A DNA stretch of 64,000 nucleotides from Morchella semilibera (Eukaryota; Ascomycota; Pezizomycetes; Pezizales; Morchellaceae): contig WBVU01000003.1 in the NCBI GenBank assembly GCA_009192285.1, positions 2,697,973-2,761,972 on the forward strand, read 5' to 3'. The notes below the pieces were generated by a model. The model was not told the DNA's origin and made no database searches. It worked only from the letters and a program-made list of their open reading frames with translations. The position numbers and the translations under genes are program-made. How positions within the stretch are numbered: the stretch's first letter is position 1; each line of letters opens with the position of its first letter. Shown here one piece after another: positions 22,377 to 35,554 of this stretch.

Positions 22377-24700
22377 AGGCGTCTATATAGCCATGTAGTA
22401 AGCTTGTGTGCCGTTTAGATCAATCCGTTACCATACCCAGCAACCCAACTAATCATTCCAAGATTGAGTTTCAGTAAACTTTGCCCTTGTTCTACTTATG
22501 GCACTCAGTAGCCATCGAGAAATCATGCCACAACTGCATGAACAAGCCACGCAATATTTGCCAAGACCACAGGCATGCCAAGACGGGGTGTGCACCGCCA
22601 GGTTAGCCGAGTGATCCGTGATGAGTAAGGCTACAGGCACCTAGCTAAGCGACGACATCCCGAAGATTGAACTCCGGGGTTCAATTTGTCGCTTAAAGCC
22701 TATGGGGGTTTTGGACCTAGGGCTTCTGTGTATCGGCACGGTAGAATTCCGCTGATAGTGATGGTCAATGCTCTAGTAAGTGCTCTAGTAAGTGCTAGTC
22801 GGAGTATGGGGTCTCTTTCTTACCGGGTCCGTCGGCTTCACTGTGAATCAGATAAATACCTCCCCACCTTCCCCTCGTAGAATATACTCATGGTGTCGGA
22901 ATTAAAATGCCTCCGATCAACCCCAATTAAGTATCATTTGGTGATAGGATATTAAGTAAGCTGCACTCTAATCCTCTCAGAGCAGGTAGATATGTATATA
23001 TCTCTTTCTTTAGTAGTGCCCTAGAAGTACCGACGAGTAGCAATCTTCTATGCAATATGGACTTGTGATATATATGATAGCCGCGTACACCCTTTAATAA
23101 TTATACCTGTATATGAGATCAAGAAATTATTAGCAGACATGATCTACCCCGTTCAACCAATCGTTAAGCAGATAACCCCTGGCTGGAGATAGAAAATTTT
23201 CCTAGCTTTCGCGGTATAGTTGTTCGCCACTTGCCGATACCTTTTAGACCCTGATACCGATGTCTCAGGTAAACCCACCATGTCTCTTTTATTTGCCGAG
23301 GGTGACAGGTACTATTTTGGTGTTGCATCTTATTAGATTAGATCGCAATGCTGCTAGGGTCTGGAGGGACATACAATAAAGAGGATACGCTTCACTTTTA
23401 ACAAACTGCTTGTTAGCTAGAGCAGCCAGCCTCTAGTATACATCCCAAAGTACATGTACATATAGCCAGCGCCTGGTACTTTGGACCGGGCTGATGTATA
23501 TCCTGGCATTAGTTAATTAAGTATCTGGATGAATGTATTTATATTGACATCCGTACCGAGAAATGGCGATATATCGATAGTGGCGATGATAAAAATGATG
23601 AAGTTATGTACGCGAGCCACATGTAGATGCATACGTGTATTGCATATGCATACATGAGAAAGTGTGCTTTCTTATGGCTCCAAGTGCATTACTATCGATC
23701 GCATCCACAATCATACACCTGACCAAGATCGATCTCAACTTGGTACATATATCATCTTCCGTGAAGTTATGTAAGTAGTTCACTATGTAAACTCGGGCTA
23801 TTGTATATCCTCGGTTTAGAGTTCCTGGGAATATCATCGAGGAGTCTGAGAAAGAACTTATTACACACCCTACGCACAGAAACCTCTTCACACTCCACCC
23901 GCACACACTCCACCCGTTATAGGAATTATTGTAGAAACAGGGGCTGATTTGGCTGGCTGATAGGACTCTTCCGATACTTCTACACGTCCTGAATGCATGG
24001 GAGAATCTTTCTCATGCATTAGGGTGCCCTATGCAGGAAATGATTAACGCAAATTTTGCAACTACCCTCATCTAAAACCAAGGTCACATGTGAAATTCTC
24101 CAGGTGTCTCATACACCTGGATGATACCTACGTCATAATATAATTATCTATCAAAAAAGTTGAAAACTACAGTTCTTTATACGCTGTTAATTCTCTTGCA
24201 CAAGGAGAATGAGAGCGCATGGAGTAATTCGTGGATGGTGAGGGGCTAGGGCTTGATTTACTTTTTTTTTTTTTTTGACGCATTGAGCTTCTAGATCTCA
24301 GATGTCAATAACAAGATGAGATTCCTGACGAAATTATAACCACTCATGTAGCGCACTGGTGACGTTAGAATTTCCCTAACCAGCCGTTTGTCTTAAAAAC
24401 GCCTCTTAATCACTTTTCTCCTGGGTTAACAACGTCTCGTACTCGTGTAACCGCAAACTAGCGCGTAGAGGTTTTAGAACCAAACAATCAACTACTACAA
24501 CGATTACTCGTCCATGCACTCATTGATAGCATCACACGATATCAAAAGAAAAAAATTCAAAAAGCAAAATGTTCTATACACATTAATTCGTATCAGCGAG
24601 TATGAGTATTAGCAGCGCCTCCATTGGGTGTATTGTTCTCACGGGGATATGGTACAACGTCCAAGGATATCTATCGGAAATGAGCATCAGTTTTCCTTAT
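22377..24700. other. Intergenic, AT-rich, no gene recognised
   Basis: Contains a hairpin at about 22645-22697 (arms TAAGCGAC/GTCGCTTA and ATTGAAC/GTTCAAT), a short tandem GCTCTAGTAAGT near 22769-22792, and a T run near 24260. No coding features. Confidence 0.4.
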
Positions 24701-24715
24701 GCTCTTTGGATGTTC

Positions 24716-25380
24716 TTAGCCGTTAAGGCATCTGGGTTTCCAAGACAAAGCATCAAATAGGGGAACTACGACGTCCTGTGTAACCTCCTCCGAACCTTTG
24801 CGATCATCCGCAGACAAAACGTACTCGCTATCCACCATAAGAACCTGAAAATGCAGGTGACAAAGACAGGGATAATTTGTATGAGGAATCGTCTTGGCCA
24901 TACTGTAACCTTGATCCGGTATCGCTAGTGATAAATACGACTCCAGAAGGTATTGAATTTTGGGGGTGGCTGTCCACGTACCCCCCATTCTACAACTGAT
25001 ATCTACTTTGAAACTACAGCTACGTATACAAAAGGTGATAGCATTATCATAAGTTAGGAAAGGGGTTAAATTGACAAATAAATATATCATGAGAAGCGGA
25101 TACTCACAGGATATCACTCGCTTTGCTGGTGATCATAATCTTAATCGGGTCCCCTTGCTGCTTAAACTTGTTCGAGAAATCTCGCCACAAGCCCAATAGC
25201 TATGCAGGATGCCTGATTGAAAGGTTTTACCACGCCACATTTCTTGGGAGCGCGGGCACATATAATGGGGTGATCCTGGGACTGTCGAGGATGTGAATAG
25301 TAGTTCGTTTCAACTCTCAAAAACACACCTACAACTGGCCTGTCTAAAGCCACGGTAATCCGAGTGCCAATTGGTTATGA
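24716..25380 (-). pseudogene. Possible relic of a NACHT-type (NLR-like) gene
   Basis: On the minus strand a segment reads LLGLWRDFSNKFKQQ followed by GDPIKIMITSKASDIL, then a clean donor GTGAGTATC. This resembles the part of fungal NACHT NTPases just after Walker B, where a hydrophobic strand ends in TSR. The preceding 60 codons (ALDRPVVGVFLRVE onward) are in another frame, and downstream sequence (24716-24890) is open but unassigned. No Walker A loop is visible. This is probably a decayed host gene; the family call rests on one short motif. Confidence 0.25.
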
Positions 25381-25736
25381 ACTAGTACGTTTCAAACCCC
25401 CTTTATAGCCTCTAGGCGGATTACGATGCTTGTCATTATTGCTTAAGTGAGTGGCCTTATCAAATTTTCAGTTGACAGTGAATATTCCCCACTGACGCGA
25501 TGAAATAGATGTGACTATATCATTTGATATTCTGCGCATGTAAAGTGCAGCGGCTGCACCATAAAAACTAATTCTTCAGTAAACCTCTGGTATACTTTGG
25601 GATTTCTTTATGAAGTCTATTTGGTATTCACGACTATGATCGATCTTTATATGTTTTGGTAGTATGCCTGATCCCTGCACACGCAACAGAGGGGGGCGCC
25701 GCTAAAGAAAGTCACAAAAAAAAAATAAGATGACCT
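25381..25736. other. Short intergenic spacer
   Basis: The 3' flank of the Old Yellow Enzyme gene, with an A run near 25717. Nothing else was recognised. Confidence 0.4.
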
Positions 25737-27265
<1,529 letters not shown>

Positions 27266-29338
27266 TGCTTTTTTCTTTCTTTCTTTTTTCTCTCTTTCTT
27301 TTTTCCTCTCGCTTTTTTCTCTTGAGCGTAAAAACCGAAGATCCTGATGGCAGTTTAGGATAGATATCAGTGTTGAGTTGACCTTCTCATGAACAATATT
27401 TATTGCCTGGATTTATCGGACTTCATCGCGGGGAGAATGACGTGAGTGTCCATTTGTAATACACGGGGCTCCGGGGTTTAGCTCCCCTTCCCTGTAAACC
27501 TCGGCCGTAGTGCTCAGTACCTTTTTAGCGTGCTGGAAACACCTGTTGAAAACATCAACATGTCAGCTAAACGGAACTCCGTCGATGATGGAGGTTGAAT
27601 TCCATGGTGAGAGTGGCAAGAGGTTTGGGGCCGAAATTCCAATTGCAAAAAAAGTCCCTAATGTTTTATTCAGGGTGTTCAGGGAAAATTCCCTTCCTGT
27701 CCCGTAAGCACGGCACGTATGTACCTACAGCGCGGCGGTTTACAAATTATCGCACGAATCAACGGAATATTGCAAATCCATTTCCGAAAAGACTCATGTG
27801 CTTTTCGATGACTACCTGGCACTCTCTATGCATCACCTGTTCACATTTTTTTTTCTTGTTTACAACATGCAGTCTCCTGCCTTGCAACGCAACAGAATGT
27901 TTACGGTCTTGTCAGTACGAAAAGCTCAGATTTAAAGCACTAGGTTTACAAGTCGCAAGCATGTGAAGAGACTTTTGGGCCCTCAAGCTGCCATGAAATG
28001 TGACTTGACAGCTAGAAACAGGGTTTGGAGGATTCAAAAACAATATTGTATTACGTTTTTCTTCATTTGTCCAGTGAAAGACCTTGGATAAACGATAAAT
28101 ACTCTAGTTGCGCAGGAAGCTGCTAGAAAGTCTATGAATCGAATTGTCAGGTTTTGCGCTCTAGATCGCCTCAACTTTTCCTGAAACCCTTGACCAAAGA
28201 AGTAGATATCAGCTTCGAACCGCAGCTTCACGAATGTTCACAGCATCAATCCTACCCCAAAAACCAGAGTCCTTCTTTACTTTTTATGGTCTGAAGCTAT
28301 CTCTTGGAACCACTTGTTTTCAGAACTTGGGCGTTATTCAAATCGACCCTGTTACACACGACGGTCCGGCCTGACCTCGGCACTTGGATTAGCCCTTCTC
28401 CCTCTTATCCCCTTCCTCAGACAATGTAATAGAAAATAACAATAATCATAATAACTCCAACATCACCAGATATATATCTAATGGTTCACATATCTAGCTA
28501 GAACGTGTGGGGTCAATGGAGCGAACGTTGCTAACCACCTTTTGAAATTTCTTGTCGCCTTACACACATTCATGCAGAAATTAAAGTACAAGGCGAGCTA
28601 TATTTGACGGATTCACTAAATGCTATTACGTTTCTTACCCCCATGGCGGTCCCCACGCTCCAACTATAGCGACGAAACATTCGTTGTCTGCCTTGTAATC
28701 CTACGTGGCAGTAAATGCATCGCCGCATTTGGAGAGTCAAGGATAATGGTATTGAAGTAAGTAGGCTCCTCCGGAGTTTGGGGAGTTTGTCGGACTCGGT
28801 CCAATCGAATCTAGGTCGGTCCGAACCGCCGCACGCAGTAGGGTCCCTTAGCACTTCATTTCCTCAGGGTTTTGAAACTTATGGTGCCCATTAGCAAAGG
28901 ATGGCAAAAGGATCATGATTCATGGGGAGCCCTTTCTGGATATATTTTGCATGATTATTTAACACTTTGATATTACGACTCGACCCGGCACACTGAGGGT
29001 GCCCCCATGTTTCCTTCTTCTCGAGGAATGACTATTCCTCCGCCCCATCTAACCACCGCCTATGGCAGACGAAAGCGCACTTACGAGAATGATGGAAATT
29101 GCCAGCTTGTGACCTGGTAGCACACACACCAAAGGATGCTGTTGGCAGTTGCTACCTACGAGACGGTCATCGTGAGGCGACCATTGCGGCTGCTCCATTT
29201 GAACAGGGTTCCCCACAGTCTGGCCTGTATATAAGTCAACGTTGAATTGTCTGAGCAAGAGATTAAATTTTAAACATCCGTCCCGCTCGAACAAAAAAAT
29301 CACACCCATATATACCAATACAACACCCACTCCACGCA
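27266..29338. other. Divergent promoter region, no gene recognised
   Basis: The left end is a C/T tract of about 65 bases (plus strand) upstream of the OYE gene. The right end carries TATATAAG at 29228-29235, about 105 bases before the next start codon. In between only short frames without motifs were seen. Confidence 0.5.
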
Positions 29339-29963
29339 ATGGAATCGATTATTTCCCCAGTCCAAAGGCCAAACTCTCCCCCCGAAGTCCGCAAGGATGA
29401 GGAGGGGGGCCCCACCTCCCAGCCGATGGGAAGGACGTCATACCGGTATACCTCGTCCACCGTCGACGTTGAGGGATACCAATGGGTGGTAAACAGCCAA
29501 ATGTGCGGCTCCGGGGGTGCTCGCAATCCTGGTACCCTCGAAGCCGCCCCCTCCCAACAAGAGGCTGTGAGTTATACCATACCTGGATAACTGATTTACG
29601 TGGCTAATAATTTTCTAGATCACCAGAACTTCTGAGTCCTGGGCCTCCTTTCAAAAACCAGTTGGTGGTATGACTGAAAGATCAGCAAGAAGGACCCGTA
29701 GAGAATCAGAGCCGGTAAAAAGGTACCTTATGGATAAGGATGACGGTAACATCCTTCTCAGGACCCTTGTACCTAACGCAGGAGCCCCGTTCCAAACGCT
29801 CTTCCAAGAGCTCGAACGGCTAGGTCTTGCTTCGCCAGCTTCGCCGACCCCGCCGACTAAGCAAGAGTACATGGCCGCAACACAGGCCTCTCGGGAAGGT
29901 CTCCAGTATCGTGAAACAGAGCAGTCCTTGGAGGAGATCTTATATTTACCCTCCTGTGGGTAG
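29339..29963 (+). CDS. Hypothetical protein (190 aa, 2 exons)
   Basis: Exons 29339-29566 and 29619-29963 are joined by a 52-base GT-AG intron in phase 0. The protein is hydrophilic: a Pro/Ser-rich N-terminal part (MESIISPVQRPNSPPEVRK), a central basic patch (RSARRTRRESEPVKRY), then DGNILLRTLVPNAGAPFQTL and an acidic end. There is no signal peptide or membrane segment. A TATA box at 29228-29235 and a CA-rich leader give it a good promoter context. I do not recognise the family. Intact frames on both sides of a clean intron make a real gene likely. Confidence 0.65.
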
Positions 29964-30925
29964 AAGAGATCCGTATAGGCTGGTTGCGTTTTTCATTTGT
30001 TTCCATTTGTCTCCATTTGTTTGTTTTATTTTTTCGAACCTTTCCTATTTTGACATCCAGACCACCAGACCATGATACGAAACAAAACTAAAAGAAAAAA
30101 GGTAAGACTAAAAAGACTGAAAAAAAAAATCTCTTGAGGGATCTAGCCCAACATTCTTTTTCTAGAACATCTAAGGTATTTCCTTTACAAACACTACCTC
30201 TCAATTTGAATTCGTCCGGTTATCAGTTCCTGGTTTTGAGTTTATATATACATGCACTTAGCTAGCAAGTTCAATAAATTCGCTTTTATATAGGGTTGAT
30301 ATCCGGAAACATATCCGTGTCCTACATCATTCGTGTGTAACCACGCTATGAGCCACAAAAAGGGGAAAGTCCAAAATGCCATGTTTCCCCGGACCGTTCA
30401 GTGAGTAATTGCTCATCAACCGCTTCCTCCCCCTCATCCATCTCCTCCCTCCCCTCCCTCCTCTCCCTCCCCCTCCACCTCCCCCCGCCACCTCCACCTC
30501 CTCCGGCTCTTTCCATATCATCATCATCAATGTCACATGAAAATTGCTTAAGCCCCTTTGGAATATTTTTTTATTTAGGCGCCCAATTAAAAATGATAAA
30601 TCATGACCAGCCAACGAACCTCGCCCTATAATCGGTCGGCATCTATTTGGCCGGCGCAGCGCTGCTCCTGTAAATGTTGTATGACCACCATCCCTTCCCT
30701 TAAAGTATGGGGTAGCACAGCGCAACGTAACGTTCTACAGCGCCAGTGGTCAGCTTGTGTGTGTGTGTATGTGTGTGTGTGTGTATAGTTGCCCTGTAGG
30801 GTAATTGAAGATACCTACATACCCTTTCCTTACTGTGGGTATGTACGTTATCTAGATATCACAAGTGGGAGATATGACACTTTCATCTGTGTCGTGCAAA
30901 ATGCTAATTCATCTGATCCGGGGTA

Positions 30926-31092
30926 ATGTATGTATGGATGTATGGGTGGATGTACATGTATGTGGATGTATGGATGGATGGAGGATGGATGGAGGATGGA
31001 TGGATGGATGGATGGATGTAGTAGCCATAGGCATCAAGTTGTTTTATCTAGGGGATGGTGGTGGTGGTGGTGGTGGTGGTGGTGGTGGTGGG
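30926..31092 (+). repeat. GGAT and GGT microsatellites
   Basis: Tandem GGAT/TGGA units interspersed with ATGT run to about 31020, followed by twelve or so GGT units from 31056. Confidence 0.85.
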
Positions 31093-34000
31093 CGCAATGC
31101 TGTTGCTGGGTGCTTTCTTTATCATATCAGATCCCTCCCCATCTGGATCTAGATAGCTTATCTCGATAGGATAGCCGGGCTACTATTCTTGGACCCTGTA
31201 CTGTCCTGGTTTAGTGTTTACCGGGGAATTTTTCTAAGTAAACATTAGTTAGAAATCCCGATAGGGCCTAGCTCACGCACGACTGGAACTCGATTGCGAC
31301 AGCGAGTGATATCCTATGACTCCCCCAACAGATCCTATCGGGGATAGTTATACCATACTGATAAGAATCATAAGACATCATCATCCACCCGTCTATCCTC
31401 ATTATCACCCCCCCCCCCTCTCTCCCCCGCTCATCAACACCCGTACCTACAGCCGGCGCCGAGAAAAAAAAACAACAAATAAAACAAAAGGGCCCGAGAC
31501 ATGGAAAGCACACCTCGTCGGTAGTGTAGGCACATACTCTACCGGTACAGAGACTATTTTTATCGCGTGTGGGCCCAAGCTTATGTCGGGCCCGTTGGAA
31601 ATGTCACCGGCGAACGACCTAGGATCTACAATAGCCTAGTTATTGCCGTGAATACCCTAGGTTCCCCCGGAGGGAGCGTTCCCTCGGCCGGTCCGAGCGA
31701 GGGTTTAGTTAGTTAGCCTCAGCAGAGATATCGATACGGCCCGGTGGTATGTGTACGGTGTACCTACTACTGTACCTACTCTCCACCTACATGGCTCAGC
31801 ACGAATACTCTGCTACCGAAACGGTGTGTTGCGTGGGGGGGTATGGAGCGGGTCTAGAAGCTGGGGAGGGGGGGGGTGGGGAGGGAAGCGCAAATCCCAC
31901 CGGCCGGGGAATGGAAAGATTACCGAACCCAGGCCAACGGATTGCGTGATGATGATGGGCGGGGGCCTTTTTTTTTATTTTCTATTTTTTCGCGTTGCGA
32001 AAGAGAGCTTTGGCCCCTGGTTTGGATGGCTAGACGGTGCGGTTTGGAATTTTGGTTTTGGGGTTTGGGTTTTAGGACCCTGACCCTGCATATATTTACA
32101 AGCAGTATGAGGGAAGGTGATTGGGTAAGGGGGAGTGATAGACGGTGGGAATTGCAATTGCAATGGGTGTCGATAGATAGACATGTACTATAGGCAAGGT
32201 AATAATTGAAAGAGAAAGGGTATGTACCACACACAACCTTCCCAAGAACACGATCAGTATCGGTTATCGATATTGATATCGATATCGCACTCCCCTTCCC
32301 CCCCTTCCTATACTGAGAAGAGGGGGGGCATCGGGTGAAAAAAAAAAAACTGTTATTCGAGGGGGGCGATACATATATAAAGGCAGGGCTAAATCCCCAC
32401 TAGTTGGCTATTGACTCGTCCATCAATGAGTGTCCTGTCCTGTCTGCTGCTCGCTTGGGTGGTATGCCGCGCTCGCGCCGGCCGGGATTCGTTTCTTGGT
32501 TTTTTTTTATTTCTTTCTTTTTTTTTTTAATTTTTTTTGGGGGAGGGGGGTTGAAGGTAGGGATGATGGATAGTGGTTTAGGTGCGTGCTTGGCGAGACT
32601 GTCAAATGGACGACGGGCGTTGCTATGGGCTGAATGAATGGATGGAGGGATACCGTACTACAGGTTACCACCGAATTGCCTGCTGTTGCCTGCCTGGCTA
32701 ACCACTGATTGCCTGCTTGTTGCACCCCCCGGTCCCTTCCCCCACTGGTTGGTAGACGTGGTGTTTCAAGAACTTTGTGTCGGGAGAAAGAAGGGAAAGC
32801 AAGTACTCGATAGACACCACCAGCGAAAACCATCACCAATGTCAATGTCACCAAACACCACCACCATCACCCACTCTACAACTATCATCTACCCCAACCC
32901 ACGTCTGGATGCCGCGTGTTCAGATAGGGATATCCCACCCCTCCACAGCCCCCCTCTCACCAACCCCTCTACCACAACCCCTCCCCCCCCTCCCGGGTCC
33001 GGGATATCCCTATTTTCCCCGATTGAATACCCATGGGCGATATCGCAGGATTGTGTATTGGAGATGGGAGATGGGAGATTTGCCGTGAAGGGGGGGTGGG
33101 AAGGAGTGAATGTGATCCGATTCTGAATAGATTCTGCTGGCTAACATAGCTAACAACGCTACACTTTTTTCGGGGGGGAGTGATACAGGAACTGGGACTG
33201 GTCAGCCAAGACTTTTGTTTTACTCTAGAAAGAGTAACTGCTCAAAAGGATACTGTAACAGAGTGATTTTTATTTATTTATATTTATATATTTCTATTTA
33301 CTTTTTATTTTATTTTCCTTCTATTTTTTTTTTCCCTGTTCGAATGCCATTCCCCCCCTTTTTTTTTCCTTCTAAAATTGCGTTCTTTCTTTTGCGCCGG
33401 CGCCCCTTTGGCTATATTTCCATCTGGGCGAAGAGAAGAAGCAGCAGAAGCAGAAGCAGAAGCAGAAGCAGAAGGTTCGCGATGGGAACCGGCCGAAGGT
33501 GGGAGGTTGCAGCGGAGTGGAGGGCACAGGTGCGGATTTATTCGTTGTCGTTTTTTTCTTTTCCTGACACTCTTTTTTCTCTCTTTGAACGACGCATGAA
33601 GCTTTTTTTTTTTTTACCCTTCTCGAATCGATACATGATTAACTTTGGGGGTGGGTGGGAAATATGAACCTACCTTGGCCAGCAGGAAAGGATACTATTA
33701 CCCTACTACCAGCGACCTCAATGGCGGTAGAGAAAGGTCAAGTAGCCAGGGTTGCATGATGGTACATGTATGTACCATCCCACTCTATTGTTTTTTTATT
33801 TTTTATTTTTCCTTTTCCTCTTTGAACCTTTTCCGCGCCCCCCATCCGCCCCCCTTCTCTTTCGTGTGGGTGTTTTTAATTATTACATGTACTTTTACCA
33901 ACTAACTGAACTCAACTGGACTGGTCCTACTTACTACTTTTTTTACTAGCTTTTTTTTTTTTTTTTTTTTTGAGGGGGGGGGGAGCTCTAGAATGTGGTT

Positions 34001-34289
34001 AGGTAGCAATAAGCATACCCAACAACCTACATACATCATGTATGACCATACCGGGTTAGACTGAATTGGGCGTCTGGGGGGCTGGATTGGGCTGTCATCA
34101 TGTACTCTAGCTAGGTACATGTAGGTAGGTATCTATTTGTATGTAGGTTATGATAGAGGTAGAGAGTTATTATTACTGCTTGGTTTGTTTATTTGCTTTC
34201 TATAAGGTAAGTACATGTATTTGGTACAAGGTACCATACTTACATGATTAATGTCATGGCGAATTAATTAAGGTAGTTAGAAACTCCTC

Positions 34290-34350
34290 CGATCTGATCT
34301 GATCTGATCTGTTCTGTCCTTCTGTTCTGTTCTGTTCTGTTCTGCCCTGT
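34290..34350 (+). repeat. CTGAT / CTGTT pentanucleotide tract
   Basis: Four units of GATCT or CTGAT followed by several TTCTG units, ending in CTGCCCTG. Confidence 0.8.
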
Positions 34351-35554
34351 ACGTTCAGTCCTGGCCTGTACCTGTTCTTATGCTTGCTTGGTCTGTCTGT
34401 CTGTCTGTCCTGTATGTATGTCCTACCTACCTACATGAAGTACCTACCTTCTGCTTGTAACCCCCCCCCCCCCCTCCTTCTCTCCCCCTTCCTCTCTCGG
34501 TGAAAGAGCAGGTAGGCAGGCAAAGCAAGGGAAGGGGGGAAAAAATTCTAAATTCTCCGCTTTTATTCGAACGACGTTGCTGCCTCCCCCCCCCCCTACC
34601 CTAGCACCTACATATCTTACCAGGCCTTCTAGAGTACTACCCACTACTACTCTCCCCTCATCACAACCATCTATCTGCTATTGCTGCTGCTAAGTTCCGA
34701 GGGCCGTTCCAATCCAATTAGTGTAGTGTTCAACTACTGGGCCCAGGCTGCTGGATTGGTTGGCCCGGGAGTGCAACTGGATCGGGTGTGGGGTCTCTTT
34801 CTATCTGCTCTACTTTTTCTATCTGTCTGGTCTTTACTAGCTGCACCCCCCCCCCCCGGCTCTTTAGTTAGAGAGTGAGTGGCTGCTGATAGATTACACC
34901 CACCCCCCAATACCACCCCCCCCCCCCCTCAGAGAGAGAGAGAGAAACTGCCCTTATAGACACGACCGGTCTGCTGGTGGGCGTGGAAATTATACACTCG
35001 TTCTTCAAGAGAAACTTTGTTTTTTCTTTTCTTTTCCCTATTATCCACACCCCACACCCCCTCTCATTAATTGCACTGCCTTCCACTGCCCTGCCCTACC
35101 ATTACTAGACAGCTACTCGACTTGGCAGCTTGATAACAGCTTTGTATCTTGTGCCTGTGAAAGACGTCACGATACGGATTGAATACCGCCGCCGCAGCAG
35201 CAGACCGCAGACCGCACGACGGGATCGAGATCGATATCGATATCATCAAGACGCACCAAAAGCAGACAGCGTTCCCGCGCAATTATCGGAAACTCTGACA
35301 ACTACTATTTGCTATCAATACCACCGAGTATAATAACTCGGGATATTTTGAATAGAATCCAAAATCCTGCGATCCGTTTCATAGCTATTGGTTTAGCTAG
35401 ACAGACAGTAACCAGACAAGCGCCGCGTTCCGTCTGCTCAAACTCGAATCGTTCATTCGTTTTTAAAATCATATTTACCAGTCCTACAACTCAATTCAAC
35501 TCAATTCAACTCAATTAGCTCTCTCAGTCCTCAGTACATACATACCTAGCAGCA

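Larger units (their letters stand above)
29964..35554. other. 5.6-kb low-complexity intergenic region
   Basis: An unusually dense series of microsatellites and homopolymers: C/T tract (about 30420-30500), GT repeat (30755-30785), GGAT repeats (30926-31020), GGT repeat (31056-31092), C run (about 31412), G/T tracts (32500-32550), CAGAAG repeat (33431-33474), long T runs (33950-33972), CTGAT/CTGTT repeats (34290-34350), C runs near 34460, 34590, 34850 and 34920. Open frames here are low-complexity artefacts. It may hold the long promoter or 5' leader of the F-box/ankyrin gene. Confidence 0.6.

Noticed and set aside
22645-22697. Hairpin with GGGGTTCAATTT, tRNA-like at first sight
   Set aside because: It is a simple nested palindrome and lacks a cloverleaf.
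32638-33126. Plus-strand frame of 162 codons
   Set aside because: Low-complexity translation of C/T- and CAC-rich DNA, with no motif, intron signals or neighbours.
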